Origin: Nemertoderma westbladi
Lineage: Eukaryota; Xenacoelomorpha; Nemertodermatida; Nemertodermatidae
NCBI GenBank assembly: GCA_032718475.1
Contig: JAUCBJ010008908.1
Coordinates: 1-47,753, forward strand
Length of the DNA: 47,753 bases
Reading direction: 5' to 3'
Shown here piece after piece: positions 21,041 through 34,000 of the stretch; positions within the stretch are counted from its first letter, which is position 1, and every line of letters begins with the position of its first letter. The notes under the pieces were generated by a model. The model worked only from the letters and a program-made list of their open reading frames with translations. It did not search any database and had not been told where the DNA came from. Made by a program: the position numbers and the translations under genes.

Positions 21041-22740
21041 ACCCTTGCGAACACCATTATGAACCAGGACTGTACTGTGACCGACTGTATCGTGCCCGTA
21101 CTGTATGTATCTGTTTATATATTGTCGATTTTATTCACACTATGTATAATTTGATAATTTTATTTACGTCATACTATCATCACATATTTATTGTTTATAA
21201 TGGTTTTATACGTGTCTCTTATATATACTGTATGTTCTTGTTAGCTCTATTTTATTTTATATATTTAATGTCAATTAAACAATTCCAATTCCATAATCTC
21301 CTAAGAGGGGGCATAATCTCCAAGGAGATTTTGCCCGGGGGGGGGGGCATAATCTCCTAATTCTGGCCGGGGGGAATATTCGACTAGGGGGCATACTGTA
21401 TTCTCCTGCTACACCGGTTGCCGGTAACTAAATACAACAGTAGAAGAATAACAGTAGTTGGAACTTGATTGATTGGAAGATTGGCGCGACCCCTAGATCC
21501 CTTCCTATAATAAATGCATAATAACAAACACCTCGAAAAATACAGCTTTCCAACACATTGTTACTATCAATAATCAGAAACTAGAGTATTATATTATCTT
21601 GTGGTTTTGTGTGTATTAGGATTTGTGGGGCGAGCCACGACGAACTTAACATAGTTTAATACAATACAGGGCCAAATCGACATTGTCTATGTTCGTACGT
21701 TCTAACATCTCAGCGACGACTCGGTCTTTTTTTTGACATTTGTTTTGTAGTTGGCGAGAAGAGTTTAGAGAATTTTGCCGTAGTGCAATTTCACGGTATG
21801 GTGCTAGGTGGGGCTAAATATCACTGCGTCTTTGACTTTATAACTTTTGAAGGACCTTTTCCAAAAGTTTTAATTTAATTAATAATAAATCCATTAAATA
21901 TATAAAACAATACACTAAAATCAATTTATTCATTTTCAAAACATTTTACAGTTTCCATACCGAAAATGTTTTTGTTCTTGTTTATTTTCCAATAAGATTC
22001 CAAATATAACGACAACTCCAGTCAACGGCAACACACTCACGACAACTATACATTAGCAAGAACTACTGCGTGAATAATTTCTACTCTTAGGCTGGTAGTC
22101 TAAGAGAGCAGATAGTTGAGAAACCGCGGTATCATGGAGTCTAAAATCGTAAATAAAGACAGACAAAAAGGCAAAAACCGTGCATACTTAAATAAGTCCA
22201 AATAAACTGACGTAACGAATGATTCACGGACAATAAAAGTTATTCTGTATCAGCCTACCAAATATCATTGTAGTATTGAGCTTATTTAAATTTACCTCTC
22301 TTTTATGAAAGCTCCAGTTGCCAGTTCTAATCATTCTTGACTCCTATGCAAAAATTTACCTACCGGTACTCAAAACTACATTCTATCGGCTACTCGTAGC
22401 CTACACCTACGCGTAGCTACGCGTAGCCTACACCTACGCGGTAAAGTCAAACCCATTTTCATTGTTTTTGTAATTCGGTATACTTTGTAGAATAGACGTC
22501 GAGCGTTTACAGTACAGCAGTACCGGTAGCACAGTAGCAGGGTAGGCCTACCTACCTCTTGTCGGTGGCAGGCACAGGCAGTAGGCCTAATAGTAAAATT
22601 GCAATAATATTGCAATAAGTCGGACTTTCACTACACTGCACTGACTGCTGCCTGGAGTACAGTACAGCATTACATTGCAGTACTGCAGTAGTGGTAGGTT
22701 TAAATCTGAGATATACAGACGGTAGGCCTAGTCAGTTAGT
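21041..22740. other. Intergenic, no gene recognised
   Basis: Holds a small G-rich repeat near 21300-21420 in which GGGGGCATAATCTCC occurs in degenerate copies, a GGGGCGAGCCACGA word at 21627, and a cluster of CTACGCGTAG palindromes at 22385-22440. No protein family was recognised in any frame. Confidence 0.4.
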
Positions 22741-22837
22741 GCAGAAGAGAAGAGGCGGAAATAATTTGTCAGATAGTTGAAGTAGGCCTAATACAGTAAT
22801 AATAGCAAGGAAAATCGGAAGAGATAATTACGGAATT

Positions 22838-23218
22838 ATGAATCCAGATTTCGACGCTATTGGTCGTAACTTTATACGCCATTACTATCAAACGTTTGAC
22901 CAGAATAGACAAGGTTTGGCTGATTTATACCAAGCAATTAGCATGCTAACATTTGAAGGCGACCAATCCCAAGGCCGAGATGCCATTGTGCTGAAGCTAA
23001 CCTCATTGCCTTTCCAAACAGTTGCTCACGCAGTGACCACGGTCGACTGTCAACCGACGGGTAACGGAGTTCTTGTCTTCGTTATCGGACAACTGAAGAC
23101 GGACGGTGATCCTCCACATGGATTCTCCCAGATGTTTCATCTCTGTCCAACTCCCGAAGGGACGTATTATATATTCAACGATATATTCCGATTAGCTTTA
23201 CATAACCAAGTCAGCTAA
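22838..23218 (+). CDS. NUTF2: Nuclear transport factor 2, single exon
   Basis: The 126-residue protein matches animal NTF2 (about 127 residues) along its whole length. NTF2 is a homodimer that binds RanGDP and FxFG nucleoporins and carries Ran into the nucleus. Signatures are FIRHYYQTFDQNR near residues 12-24, LTFEGDQSQGRDAIVLKL near 37-54, SLPFQTVAHAVTT near 56-68, VFVIGQLKTDGDPPHGFSQM near 80-99, and the terminal FNDIFRLALHN. The acidic DGDP segment lies where the Ran-binding loop is in known family members. The ATG start places the usual short N-terminus before the helix. The gene has no intron, whereas NTF2 genes of many animals have several. Upstream sequence is rich in AGGCCT palindromes and no TATA box is clear. 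Confidence 0.96.
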   Translation: MNPDFDAIGRNFIRHYYQTFDQNRQGLADLYQAISMLTFEGDQSQGRDAIVLKLTSLPFQTVAHAVTTVDCQPTGNGVLVFVIGQLKTDGDPPHGFSQMFHLCPTPEGTYYIFNDIFRLALHNQVS

Positions 23219-24149
23219 TTGCGTCACATAATTACTGAATTAGCCTAAATACATATAAACAAACAAACGATAGCCTAATATTATATACTTAGTTCCTTCA
23301 TATTATCTTTTGTTTACGGAAACTACGGGACTGCTGCATTGCAGAAATTTCAGAGAATGTTGATTTCTATATAGAATATTTCATTTTCTATATGAATCCG
23401 TGCCAAAAGCTGATACAGTGTAGCAAGCCACTACCGCGGTGTAACAGCAGTACAGCTTCCCACAATCAGGGTATGGTATATATCATTAACTTTATTCATA
23501 TTGAAATGCAATTAGTACAGTAGTACGGCTAAATAAAATGACATACCGTGTACCGGTTTTATTAATTTTATTACCGGTAGTGTTAAAAATTTTTTTAAAT
23601 TATAGATCATTGTCATCGTATACTACTCTATACACATGTACCATGCCCCGGAATATAGTGTCGTAATACAATGAAACGACACAAAGCCACCACCCCAAGT
23701 TTTCTACAAATGTTAATGAGATTGTAAGAATTAGAAACAGAGATAGTTTCACCTCTCTCCTCCTTACTGGGTGAATCAGAATTTATATTGTTGCTTTCAA
23801 TCTTTAGCTTCAAGCGATTAAAAAAAGGTTTCTCCATCGATATTGCACGCACCAGTTACATCATAGTAATTAATTCTTCTACCTTTTATATGTTTGTTGG
23901 CAGTTGGTAACGATGGAAAGCTGGCCGGCCATTCAAGGATTCTAAATATGTAATTGTAAAAACATTTAGAAGCCATTTATTCTATTTAATAAATATACAA
24001 TATTCTAGAACATTATCATACGTACCTGGGATCAATGCAATGCCTTCATGATAATACTAGTATATATATGGATATTCATTATGAATTTATTAAGTAGAAT
24101 AAATGGCCTGCAGCGGAAGCATATACATTCAACATTCAGACGCCCATAT
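23219..24149. other. NUTF2 3' region and spacer
   Basis: An AATAAA at 23532-23537 is a plausible NUTF2 poly(A) signal about 315 nt after the stop. The remainder is AT-rich, with one TTCTAGAA palindrome at 24003-24010. No other gene is seen. Confidence 0.4.
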
Positions 24150-24447
24150 CTCAGCTGGGTTCCACCTTGGTGTAGTGGTCGCATTGAATTCACATCTCCC
24201 GCAGATCGTGGGTTCGATCCTCACATGGGCCAGGGCAGTTTTCGTTTCGGCACGAATGCTTTAAAGGGACCAGCCAGGGCGCATCTCTGCCTTGCATCCG
24301 TAAGTGGTAGATAAATGAGTACTGGAGTTTCTTCTGGGGAGTAAAGTTCTGGGGGGATCGCACTGGAAATAAGTCATCAGACTTAGTGCGTAATCCCTGG
24401 CCTAGCGGCCGAAGAAAATTTACTTTAACTTTACTTTTACTTTTTAC
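24150..24447 (+). mobile_element. tRNA-derived SINE
   Basis: A tRNA-like head carries a pol III A box TGGTGTAGTGG at 24168-24178 and a B box GGTTCGATCC at 24211-24220. A good T-arm (GTGGG and CTCAC around the B box) is present. The acceptor arm does not pair, so this is not a functional tRNA. A body of about 220 bp follows, and the tail consists of TTTAC/TTTAACT repeats ending near 24447. The tRNA of origin is unclear. Confidence 0.75.
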
Positions 24448-25449
24448 AGCTATTTCCAAACCAAATTAAAATATTGTTACATATTTTGAATCCTTGCAAG
24501 CTAAGCTTTCCACATTACTATAAGATTGAATAATAACTGCAGTGTAACTGGTACAATATCGACGGAGGACTGGTGTTTTTTAAACGCTTGTAGCTAAAAA
24601 AAATTAGAGTAAAAAAATTATGGCTCGCCCAGTAAGTGAAAAAAATAGGGGGGGGGGGGGGGGTCGTGTCATTGAATTAGGACATTATATTGCATGACAT
24701 GGTGTATATTAGTGATTAGATTTATGTTTTAAAGGCCTGTGCTAACTTTCATAATTATTTGTAAATCTAGCTGAGTTGTTATTATGCAGAGTCTTTGGTT
24801 CTCAAAAAAGGTGGTTATGTTACTCAATAGGTAAATACATAAACAAATCTGGAAACGATATTGTTTGGTAGGAAAATGAAGTAAAATTCAGAAATAATAA
24901 TATATATTATTATTCCCAATAATAATGCAGGGAATAATATCTTCGAACAATCAGGGAAATTAAAACTGATCAAATAAAGTGTCAGCCATTGTTTTTTTTT
25001 CGTGATATTCTAAAGGTTATTGTTGTATTCTTAAACTGATCAAGTAATGCAATATAACAGTGAAATATAATTATTGCTGTATTAAGTTCATGTGAGTACC
25101 TTGTTGGCCATGGTTTAACTAATATCGTTTTGTGCTACCCTAGTAAAATAACTACTACTAGACCAGTAACTAAAAGGATCTTTACTCAGGGAGGGATATA
25201 TTATTACATACCGATATGTCTTCTTAGCATTGCAATCTGTACCACTTGTATGTTGTCTTCACTAACATTATTCAGGTTGCTCAATGTTATAAGTGTCAAC
25301 CATCATCTACCATACTTACTCTGATCTTGTGAAATATTTTGTTTGCAAACATCAGACTGATTTACTTTTAGTTGTTGGTGCATATCCTTCAATTATTCAT
25401 TATTATGCGTCGCGTACAACAATAGTCTTAATGTCTGTAACGAAATTTA
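24448..25449. other. Intergenic, no gene recognised
   Basis: AT-rich sequence. GGCTCGCCC near 24622 (part of the dispersed GGGCGAGCC family) precedes a run of about 16 G near 24647. No coding sequence is recognised. Confidence 0.4.
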
Positions 25450-26195
25450 CAGTTGCTATCTGTGAGGTAGAATTCGTACAGCTGCTATCTGTGAGGTAGA
25501 ATTCGTACAGCTGCTATCTGTGAGGTAGAATTCGTACAGTTGCTATCTGTGAGGTAGAATTCGTACAGCTGCTATCTGTGAGGTAGAATTCGTACAGTTG
25601 CTATCTATGAGGTAGAATTCGTACAGTTGCTATCTGTGAGGTAGAATTCGTACAGTTGCTATCTATGAGGTAGAATTCGTACAGTTGCTATCTGTGAGGT
25701 AGAATTCGTACAGTTGCTATCTGTGAGGTAGAATTCGTACAGCTGCTATCTGTGAGGTAGAATTCGTACAGCTGCTATCTGTGAGGTAGAATTCGTACAG
25801 CGGCTATCTGTGAGGTAGACTTCGTACAGCTGCTATCTGTGAGGTAGAATTCGTACAGTTGCTATCTGTGAGGTAGAATTCGTACAGCTGCTATCTGTGA
25901 GGTAGAATTCGTACAGTTGCTATCTGTGAGGTAGAATTCGTACAGCTGCTATCTGTGAGGTAGAATTCGTACAGCTGCTATCTGTGAGGTAGAATTCGTA
26001 CAGCTGCTATCTGTGAGGTAGAATTCGTACAGCTGCTATCTGTGAGGTAGAATTCGTACAGCTGCTATCTGTGAGGTAGAATTCGTACAGCTGCTATCTG
26101 TGAGGTAGAATTCGTACAGCTGCTATCTGTGAGGTAGAATTCGTACAGCTGCTATCTTTGAGGTAGAATTCGTTATCTGTGAGGTAGAATTCGGT
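25450..26195. repeat. 29-bp minisatellite, about 26 units
   Basis: A very regular array with the core GCTATCTGTGAGGTAGAATT followed by CGTACAG(C/T)T. Units vary mainly at one C/T site, giving CAGCTG or CAGTTG, and at a rare CTATGAGG variant. The last unit is truncated. There are no unique spacers, so it is not a CRISPR-like array. It is unrelated to the 29-bp array at the window start. Confidence 0.97.
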
Positions 26196-27439
26196 GGACT
26201 GACGTATATTTGTATTAGATTTTGATTGTAACTGGAATTGGTACTCGCGGGTTACAGAGTGGCCACTCACTAACTAAACACTAATTAATGCTAACCAACT
26301 AGCTAAACACTAACTATTGGGACCTGACTGACTAGTAGTCATAACCAAATATCTAAACCGATGTATCGTTTTTCGTATCGATGTATCGAGGCATCGTTTA
26401 TCCAGGTTTATCAGTTGGGTTAGTTAAGTGATCCAGGCGTGATACAAAATAGTTATGACGTCACTTCCGCCCGCCATTATTAATATTTAAGACTTTTATT
26501 CAATTCAAACATTTTTTTGTTGAGTATATATATAGCTATATAATATAAAGTATTTTTGTTAGATATTGATTATTTATAGCGTAGTAAATAATGTAAGACT
26601 TTATTTCACTCTTTGCTTATATTTTTTCAACCGAGCGTAGCGAGTTAATAATGCATCGAGAGCATAGCGAACTACTATACGTTACTCAATAAGCAATGTA
26701 TACGTATATTCTAGAACATCATCGTTGCTTATTCTAGATAAAATGTTCACGAACATATTTTATGTCTTCTAAGCACAGCGATATTACAAAATTATAATAA
26801 ATATTACTCATAATCACTGTGGTTTTAAGACATTGTTGGAGTTTTTTTAGTTCCTGTAGTGTTTGTAATATTCTTTTGGCTGTAAGGCCGTGAGTATAAT
26901 GTTCTTGATTGTTCAACGGCATTTCTATGGTACGAGTGAAAATATTGTTATATTTAAAAGTAAATAATTATTGATATTTTGAGTGCACTGTGTGCTAATA
27001 TGGGATGTTTTCATTAAATATTATCGATTTAATTTGATTTATTTATTTTTCTGAAATTTCAACACCGGATCCTTGATCCTTTACAACACATTTGCGACTT
27101 CAATTATCGTGTATTTTCTTTGCTTCCCATCTTGTTCATGTCTCGTACCGCGAGGCGTAACTACAATTCAGCTGCATCAGCTTGTCGCTAGATAACAGTT
27201 TTAATAATTAGTTCTCAACTAAACACAGTTGCGTACTATGAATACTTCCTACTAATAATTATTCATGTTTTTCATATTTTTACTGAATTATAATATGATA
27301 TTATAATCATTTAAAGCCTTTTCAACAATATTAAGCATTGCACTTGAAGACTTTTATTCATGCATATGAATGTTTAAAATTTGCAAAAATTAATATAGTA
27401 AAATAAATTAATATAATAAAATTAATACAATAAAACACA
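26196..27439. other. Intergenic, no gene recognised
   Basis: Contains short degenerate CTAAACACTAA repeats near 26270-26310, CGATGTATCG repeats near 26375-26395, a CCGAGCGTAGCGAG word near 26630 and TTCTAGAA at 26709-26716. I see no protein-coding family. Confidence 0.4.
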
Positions 27440-30400
27440 TAATCTCTGAGTAATACCGTTGTATAACAATGACTATAGAGGAAAAATAAATAAAAAATTA
27501 TGATAACTGTAAATGGGGTCTAATTGAGCATGGAATGTAATATTCTACTCTGCGAAATGCTCCAGGACATCAGGAACAGCGAACTTCGTAGATGGTTGGG
27601 TGAGGAAGGAACTCCTGTGCAATGAAGGTAGTGCAGTGTTGTTGTTGCTGACTGACTGCAGATCCAACAGACACATGAGTCGCATGGCCACCAGCATTCG
27701 GACTTGGAGCAAAGGCGCTGGTGGCAGCCGTTTGAGACTAGTTGTGCAGCAGCATGGCGATGGAAGCCGGTAAAGTACTCCAGGTTAACTGGACTCTCAG
27801 CGGGATTGTCAATGGCAAAAATTGATGAGGAGGAAGCATACTTGCTGATTCCACACCACATTTTCCAGTAAAACGCTCTAACTTTTTGCACATAGTCGAG
27901 GTTTACTGGATCGCCGTTAAGGAATATGGAGCAACCGTATGTGACTACTGGAAGAATCAACGCGATCCACAGGCGCTTTGCAGAGTTGACAGATATGAGC
28001 GTAAGCTTCACTCTACCGGCTAAAAGGGCACATGCTGTGAGACCTTTATTGTAAAGGTGGTGATAGTGACTACTTAGACCATTTTTTGTTGATAGGATAG
28101 AACTACTCCTAGATAGTTGAATGATGAGGCAAATTCGATCTTCTGACCACCGTACCATAATACGTCTGATTGGGCAAGGCGACCGCTGCGTCTGAATTTA
28201 ACTGCCTTTGTCTTCAGGAGGTTGACGTGTAGTTTGTTTTGGAGGCAATAAGATTCCAGCTTCTTTAGACTTTGTTGGACTTCTTCTAAAGAGTCGGATA
28301 CAATTACCAGGTCGTCAGCATACATGATTACCATGCATAACGCCATAGAGAGAAGAAGGGGGAGATCCGATATGAATAAGCTGAAGAGGAGTGGAGAGAG
28401 TTTGTTTCCCTGAATAACCCCGGTTGTTTGCGAGATAGGTCCTAATACATAATCTCCGATACATATACAGGTGTAGTTTATTGCTAATATCGACCAGATC
28501 ACAGTGATAAACTTTCTGCTGATTCCCAGCCTCGACATTTTCAAACATAAAAGACGCCTGTCTAATCTGTCGAAAGCTTTCGTGAAATCTATAAATACAC
28601 AGTAGGTGCGACCACCTGGAATAGAGAGAGATCTCTGGATGCGCTGGCGGAGGACCATGACAGCCATTATAGTGGACCACATGCGGCGGAAACTGTACTG
28701 GGCGTTGGGCAAAACGTTGCAGCTCTCCGCCCACGCGTAGAGTCTGTTGCCCAGAATAGTGGTGTAGATTTTCAGCAGATTCGAAAGGAGAGCGATTCCA
28801 CGGTACGAGTTCGGAGAGGACCTTGTACCATTTCCCTTGTAGAGGGGAATGAGGTATGAGGTCAACCATGCGAGTGGGCGGACCATGAAATTAAAACACA
28901 TCGAAAATAGTACCATTAGGAAAGGAAGTAAATGGCCGAATCCAGTTTTAAGCACCTCGTTATTGATTCCATCGGGCCCAGGGGCTTTTCCATTCTTCTG
29001 ATCATTTACAACTTTAGTTAGTTCAGTGGCAGCGATTGGAGTATCTAACTCGTCACAGTTATTAGAGTCTAAATCAGGAAGTTCTTCAACTTTATCATGA
29101 TTTAGGAGATATTGGAAATGGTTCCCCCAATCCTCCTCGGAAACTTGTTGCGCGAGAGGCTTGCTTTTCGAGTTAATTCCAAGGAAGATTTATCCTCCTC
29201 ACAATCAGAGATGAGCTTAGCTTCCCTCTGTGCAAAATATAGTTTCTTCTTGTCTCGAATAAGATTCATGTATTGGCGTTGCCGGAATGAGTAGTTCTCA
29301 CGACTTTCTGGGGTTCGCATACACTTCATCTCATGAAAAGACAAGGTGAGTTCACTCTTAGACTGGTAACAGGTAGAATCAAACCATGGTTTGGACTTCC
29401 ATTCGCGTTTGGACGCCTTAGAGCTAGTTATTCCTGAGGTAACATAATTGTAAGCTTGGTCGATTCCGTTCGATAAGGCGTTATTGAACTCTTGTGGGTT
29501 CAAAGAGTCTTCGAGCTTATCAGTGTCGATTTTACGAATCGGAACAGCATTGTGTGGTCTATCTGCGCGATCATGGTCAAGCGAAATCTTGATCAAGATC
29601 CACTGGTGCTTCGTGTTTATCGTTGGGGTAACCAAAAGTGATGATCTATTGAGAAGAGAAGCGTCCACGAAGACGAGGTCTATAGTGCTCTGACCATTCC
29701 AGCTGTGATAGGTGGCTATATTTGGATCGTTGAGACAGCGTAAACCAGCGCTGAGCAGTCCGCAGCTGAAAGTTTCTCCTCTTTCCTCCGACTTGTCGAG
29801 GCGGCAGTTAAAGTCTCCCGCCAGTAAGATTGGTTTTGAGAACTTAACTCTGGACACATTTATGGTGTTTATCAGTTCTAGAAAGATTTCACATACTTCA
29901 GTTTTTGGTCGGAAATATGCAATGATAAATGGAAACCTGTCTGTTTAACAGAAATAATATTTTCACCGAGTTCTGGGCTTTACTTATCATAGCGATCCTT
30001 GAGTTCATGGCAATTGAAACACCTCCTCGTGGGCGACCCGGATCTCCCCTCACAGAGTCTACATTGAAACAAGAGAAACCTGGAATCACCAAGCTATTTG
30101 TTAGGGTTTCCGTAAGTAACAGTACATCGGTCGACACGAATGTGTCGTCCACTGTTGAATCAATGTTGACCCAGCCCCCTCGACATTCCAAAGCGCAATA
30201 TTACAGGTATTTTTATCGGGTTTAGATCCAATTCTCAACGCATTGGTAGATGATGCAAACGGGAGTTCTGATGGGATTTTCAGGTTGTATAAAGTTTGAT
30301 ACTTAGAACAGAATTGCTCATGTCTTCTAAGGCTCCCATTATACCGGTATGTTTTGGAGCATCCTGTACATATAATCACAGTTTTATTATTAGTTTGTTG

Positions 30401-31029
30401 GTTTTAGCTAATTCCGCTATTGCTCTGGAGTCAAACAGTTTGGGTGCTATTAGGCAACATATTGCTGTTGACCCGATCCTTGTTTGGCAGATTTAAGTTA
30501 GCCCAGTCGCTAGGACCAAGCAAGTGGCGTCTTATTGTAGCGCCTTCTGGCTACATATCCCCCATAAACACAGCATTGCGGGAGTTTTCATCTGGACAGA
30601 CTATGTGGAAATTGGCAAACTTGTTAGGTTCATCGGAGTTGCTTTGTAACACGAAAACACTGTTGTGCACGACATCGAATGAATCAAGGTGTTGCTTAAC
30701 TTTCTCGACAGTGGTTGAAGGGTTAAACAACCAACTCGGATGTTGAATTGGGGGGGGGTGGATGAGCCACCGCATCGAGCATAGATGGTTCCTTGGTTCC
30801 AGTTGCAATGGTTATTGGAAGGCGGGGTTTACTAACTGGTTTAGCTATATTAGCCGGTTTCTTCCCAGTCAACCGGTTCGGTGCGGGTTCGCTTTGTCCG
30901 GTAGTGGGCACTGCTGCTTGCGGAGCTCTATCTTTTTTACGAGGTTGAGCAACATTGCTGTAGGACAGGTGTGGTGTAGATGAAGGTGTTTGGGATTTGT
31001 GATGAGCGAGTTCATCTTTGGCGGATATT
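27440..31029 (-). mobile_element. Decayed APE-type LINE, family B, 3' portion
   Basis: A minus-strand non-LTR retrotransposon with a full domain order but many breaks. From 5' to 3' it has an ORF1 remnant (31029 to about 30500), a CTGCSKTY...HEQFC zinc finger near 30375, an endonuclease with NIALWNVEGAG, LLTETLT and LLAGDFNCRLD, and a reverse transcriptase with GKAPGPDGI, IPLYKGNG, YRGIALLSN, FIDFTKAFDR and YADDLVIV (YADD at 28311-28322). I see frameshifts near 30752, 30170, 29945, 29190 and 28080, and an in-frame TAG near 30560 where a tryptophan is expected before PEGATIRR. The clade is unresolved (Jockey/CR1/I-like). Its 5' part continues at 35040-35215 beyond an inserted LINE. The 3' boundary is approximate. 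Confidence 0.88.
28074..29160 (-). pseudogene. LINE B reverse transcriptase domain
   Basis: The best-preserved piece of family B. Reading from about 29160 it gives SEEDWGNHFQYLLN, KAPGPDGINNEVLK, LIPLYKGNGTRS, YRGIALLSNLLK, FIDFTKAFDRLDRR, TGVIQGNKLSPLLFSL and MYADDLVIVSDS, ending at FNYLGVVLS near 28080, where the frame slips. Palm and finger motifs A (FTKAFD) and C (YADD) are intact. The thumb and C-terminus continue in another frame down to 27520 (PVVTYGCSIFLNG). It would have copied RNA at nicked target DNA; the broken frame implies it is no longer functional. Confidence 0.88.
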
Positions 31030-34000
31030 ACTACTACTACTACTAGGATCGGCATGCTGCATTGCAGCTGCATTTTTAGGAATGCTGTGCCGGCTTGTCA
31101 ACAAAATTGCACCGCCACAACTCCCTATCACCCATGACATTTGCTAGATCATCCGCATCTTTAAGGCCTGTGTCCTTTAAGATGCGTCTCAAGAAAGTCA
31201 TGGGCTGTCCACCATGCTTATTCACTCCGTGAGGCTGCCAAAGTACAAGATTATGCACTGGCTGGTCCTCACGGCGAAAGCAATGTCCTGCAAAGCGGAG
31301 GCGATTTTGTTCTAGTGTCAAGCTTGGGGGAACAAATGAGACACCTCCAATGTTATATAGTGTCTGGTTGGAGATGTGTGCATTGTACTTGACACAATGA
31401 ACCCGGCGTAGCATTCTTGTGAATGTGCCATCCAGAGATTTGGTGTCCTCAGCAGTTAGAGCCGAGCATGGACTCCCGTAGAGGAGTACTGGAACTACTG
31501 CTGCTCTAAATAATCGGACCTTAAGTTTCCGATTAATTCTCGGTGACTTCCAAATCCTGGAAAGCCTATTCAAGGCTGCCCATGCCTTTCCCTTACGTAT
31601 TCGAAGGTCCTCACCTGACTTCCGGATGGATCCATGATCCCAGGTAACAGAAGTCGTCCACATGCTCAAGCATACCATCCTTTGAGCTTATGCTCATCCG
31701 ATCAGAGACTTGCTGAGGACTTTCAAAGTTAACTGTCATAATTTTGGTCTTTCTGGAGTTAATAAAAAGACCAACACTAGAAGCAGCATGTTCTAATGAG
31801 CTGAGGAGCCGTTGGGCTCCCTCTAATGATTCTGAGAGTACTCCTAAGTCATCAGCAAAGTCTAGATCAGTTAGGTACTTGGCAGGATTTCCTCGACTTC
31901 TGGAGCCAGTAGGTGGAGTTATCATTACCCCATCATCATTATGATGATCTAAGGACATGCGTAGAACATAGTCAATCACAATAATGAACAAGAATTGTGC
32001 AAGTGTGTCTCCTTGGAGGACACCCCATAACACTTCAAATGGTTCTGTGTCACCGTCAACAGTAGACACAAATGTTGTCGAACCATCGTATACTGATCTG
32101 ATTGCTGCAATAATTTCATCAGGAATCCCATATAATGAAAGTATGCTGAACATACGTGAGCGAGAGACTGAATCAAAGGCCTTGAAGAAGTCAACAAAGA
32201 TAACAGCCAGATGCCTGTCTTTCTTTTTTGATAATTCTTCTTCAATTATCCTTCTAAGTGCCAAAATGGGCTCCATGGTCCCACGACCTTTACGGAACCC
32301 ATTCTGATTTCCACGGAGCAGTCTCTCAATGGGATCCCTGATGCGATTTAATAGAATCCTATTGTATAGCTTTGCAGCAATCGAGATCAATGAGATTCCC
32401 CGAAAAGAACCATAGAGTGTTAGGTTGCCTTTCTTGGGAACTGGCACCAACTTATTTGTTTTCATTTCTTGTGGGACTCTTGTTGTTCGGTACATGTCTA
32501 CTATGATGGGATAGATGAGCTTTAAACACTCAGGTATTTTAAAGACCTCAGGGGGAACACCATCTACTCCACTGGCACGATTGGTCTTAATGCTCTTTGC
32601 AGCAGCCTTAACTTCTGCAAAGGAGATATCGCCAATGGGAATATCTGGGAGTACAGACTCAGACACTTTTACTTCTATAAAGTTATCAGGCAATACCCTG
32701 TCATTATTGAGGAGCTTTTCAAAGTGGGCTTTCCAACCATTGAGGCGATCGGCTGGTGATTCAGCCTTAACCTTGGTGGTTGGTTGGCTTTTCCGCCCAG
32801 TAAGCAGATTGATCGATTTCCATGCCTGGGATGATTGCCTGCTGTCGTCAGCATCATTGATGGCATCAACCTGTTGGTTTATTAGCTCCTGTAGATTAAC
32901 AGAGTACTGCCTGTTCAGGGACCTAGATGCAGCCTTAACTGCATTCTTGGCCGCTGTAGTCTGTTTGAGTCGGGACTCTTTCTGCGCCTTATGAAGGTCA
33001 TTTCGGCACTTCTGAATTTTGTTGTCAGTCCAGGGGGCCCTTTTCCTGTTTCGAGGGAATACAGGAACTGTTTCTGCAGCTGCTAACTTAACTGCTTCTG
33101 TAAAGGCAGTATAGCCCTCACAGTGATCTGCCGCCTCAGAGGCAAGAGCCTCATACCTGTTGCTCAGCTGTAGTGTGAAGCTGGATCTCACACTTGGCTG
33201 TTGCAACAGAGAGGACCAGTCATGCCGCGGCAAGGCAGATTTCGTTGTTCTGCTAGCACGCAGACTAAGTCTTACCTTGGCAACAATAAGGCGGTGATCA
33301 CTGGAGAAGGGTCGAAGTGTAAATGCATTACAGTCTTGTATAGAGCTCCTGTATTTCCTACGAAACAGAATATGGTCTATCTGGGACTTGTGACCACTGG
33401 GTCCACTATGAGTCCATAGCTTTCCAGTTCGCTTCTTGAACTGGGTTCCAGCCGAAAACAATCCTTTTCCAGAGATAAAATCCTGAAGATGGACATAATT
33501 TCGGTTAACACTATTGCTATAGACCCAGGGCGATGTAGGTGATTGATGCAGACTCGCATTAAAGTCTCCCAGGAATGTTAAGAATGCATGCTGATCCACT
33601 CCATCAGTAGCTGCTTGTAGATTGTGGTAGAAATTTTCCACCTCCTCTACAGGGGCAACACTAGTTGGAGAGTAGCACACAATCAGAACCACCTTAGGAA
33701 ACTTCTTAGCCAGTCTTCCAGTACATGAGAAGTGGCAACGGATGATGCGGTTAGAGATTTGGTCTATTTTGTCCAATGCTGCATGTGCAGTTGGATTCAT
33801 CAATAGACCAATTCCACCATTGCCACTATCATCTGCTGACGCGAGGGCGAGTCGCCAACCGCCCCCCATGTCCTTAATCATAACCTCATCAGTCTGTCCA
33901 GTCTGCATTCGGTGCTCTTGAACACCCACTGCGCTAAGAGAAAGCTTATCTGCCAAGGCAGTCAGCTCACCTTGTCGCATTGGGGACCCGAGTGTTAGGG

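Noticed and set aside
22376-22615. 79-codon minus-strand frame with repeated CRLRVA residues
   Set aside because: It is produced by CTACGCGTAG palindromes and shows no domain.
24156-24231. Functional tRNA gene
   Set aside because: A and B boxes and a T arm are present but the acceptor stem does not pair and no clear anticodon arm forms; the following body marks it as a SINE.
25450-26195. CRISPR-like array of 29-bp repeats
   Set aside because: Units are directly adjacent with no unique spacers, and the genome is eukaryotic.
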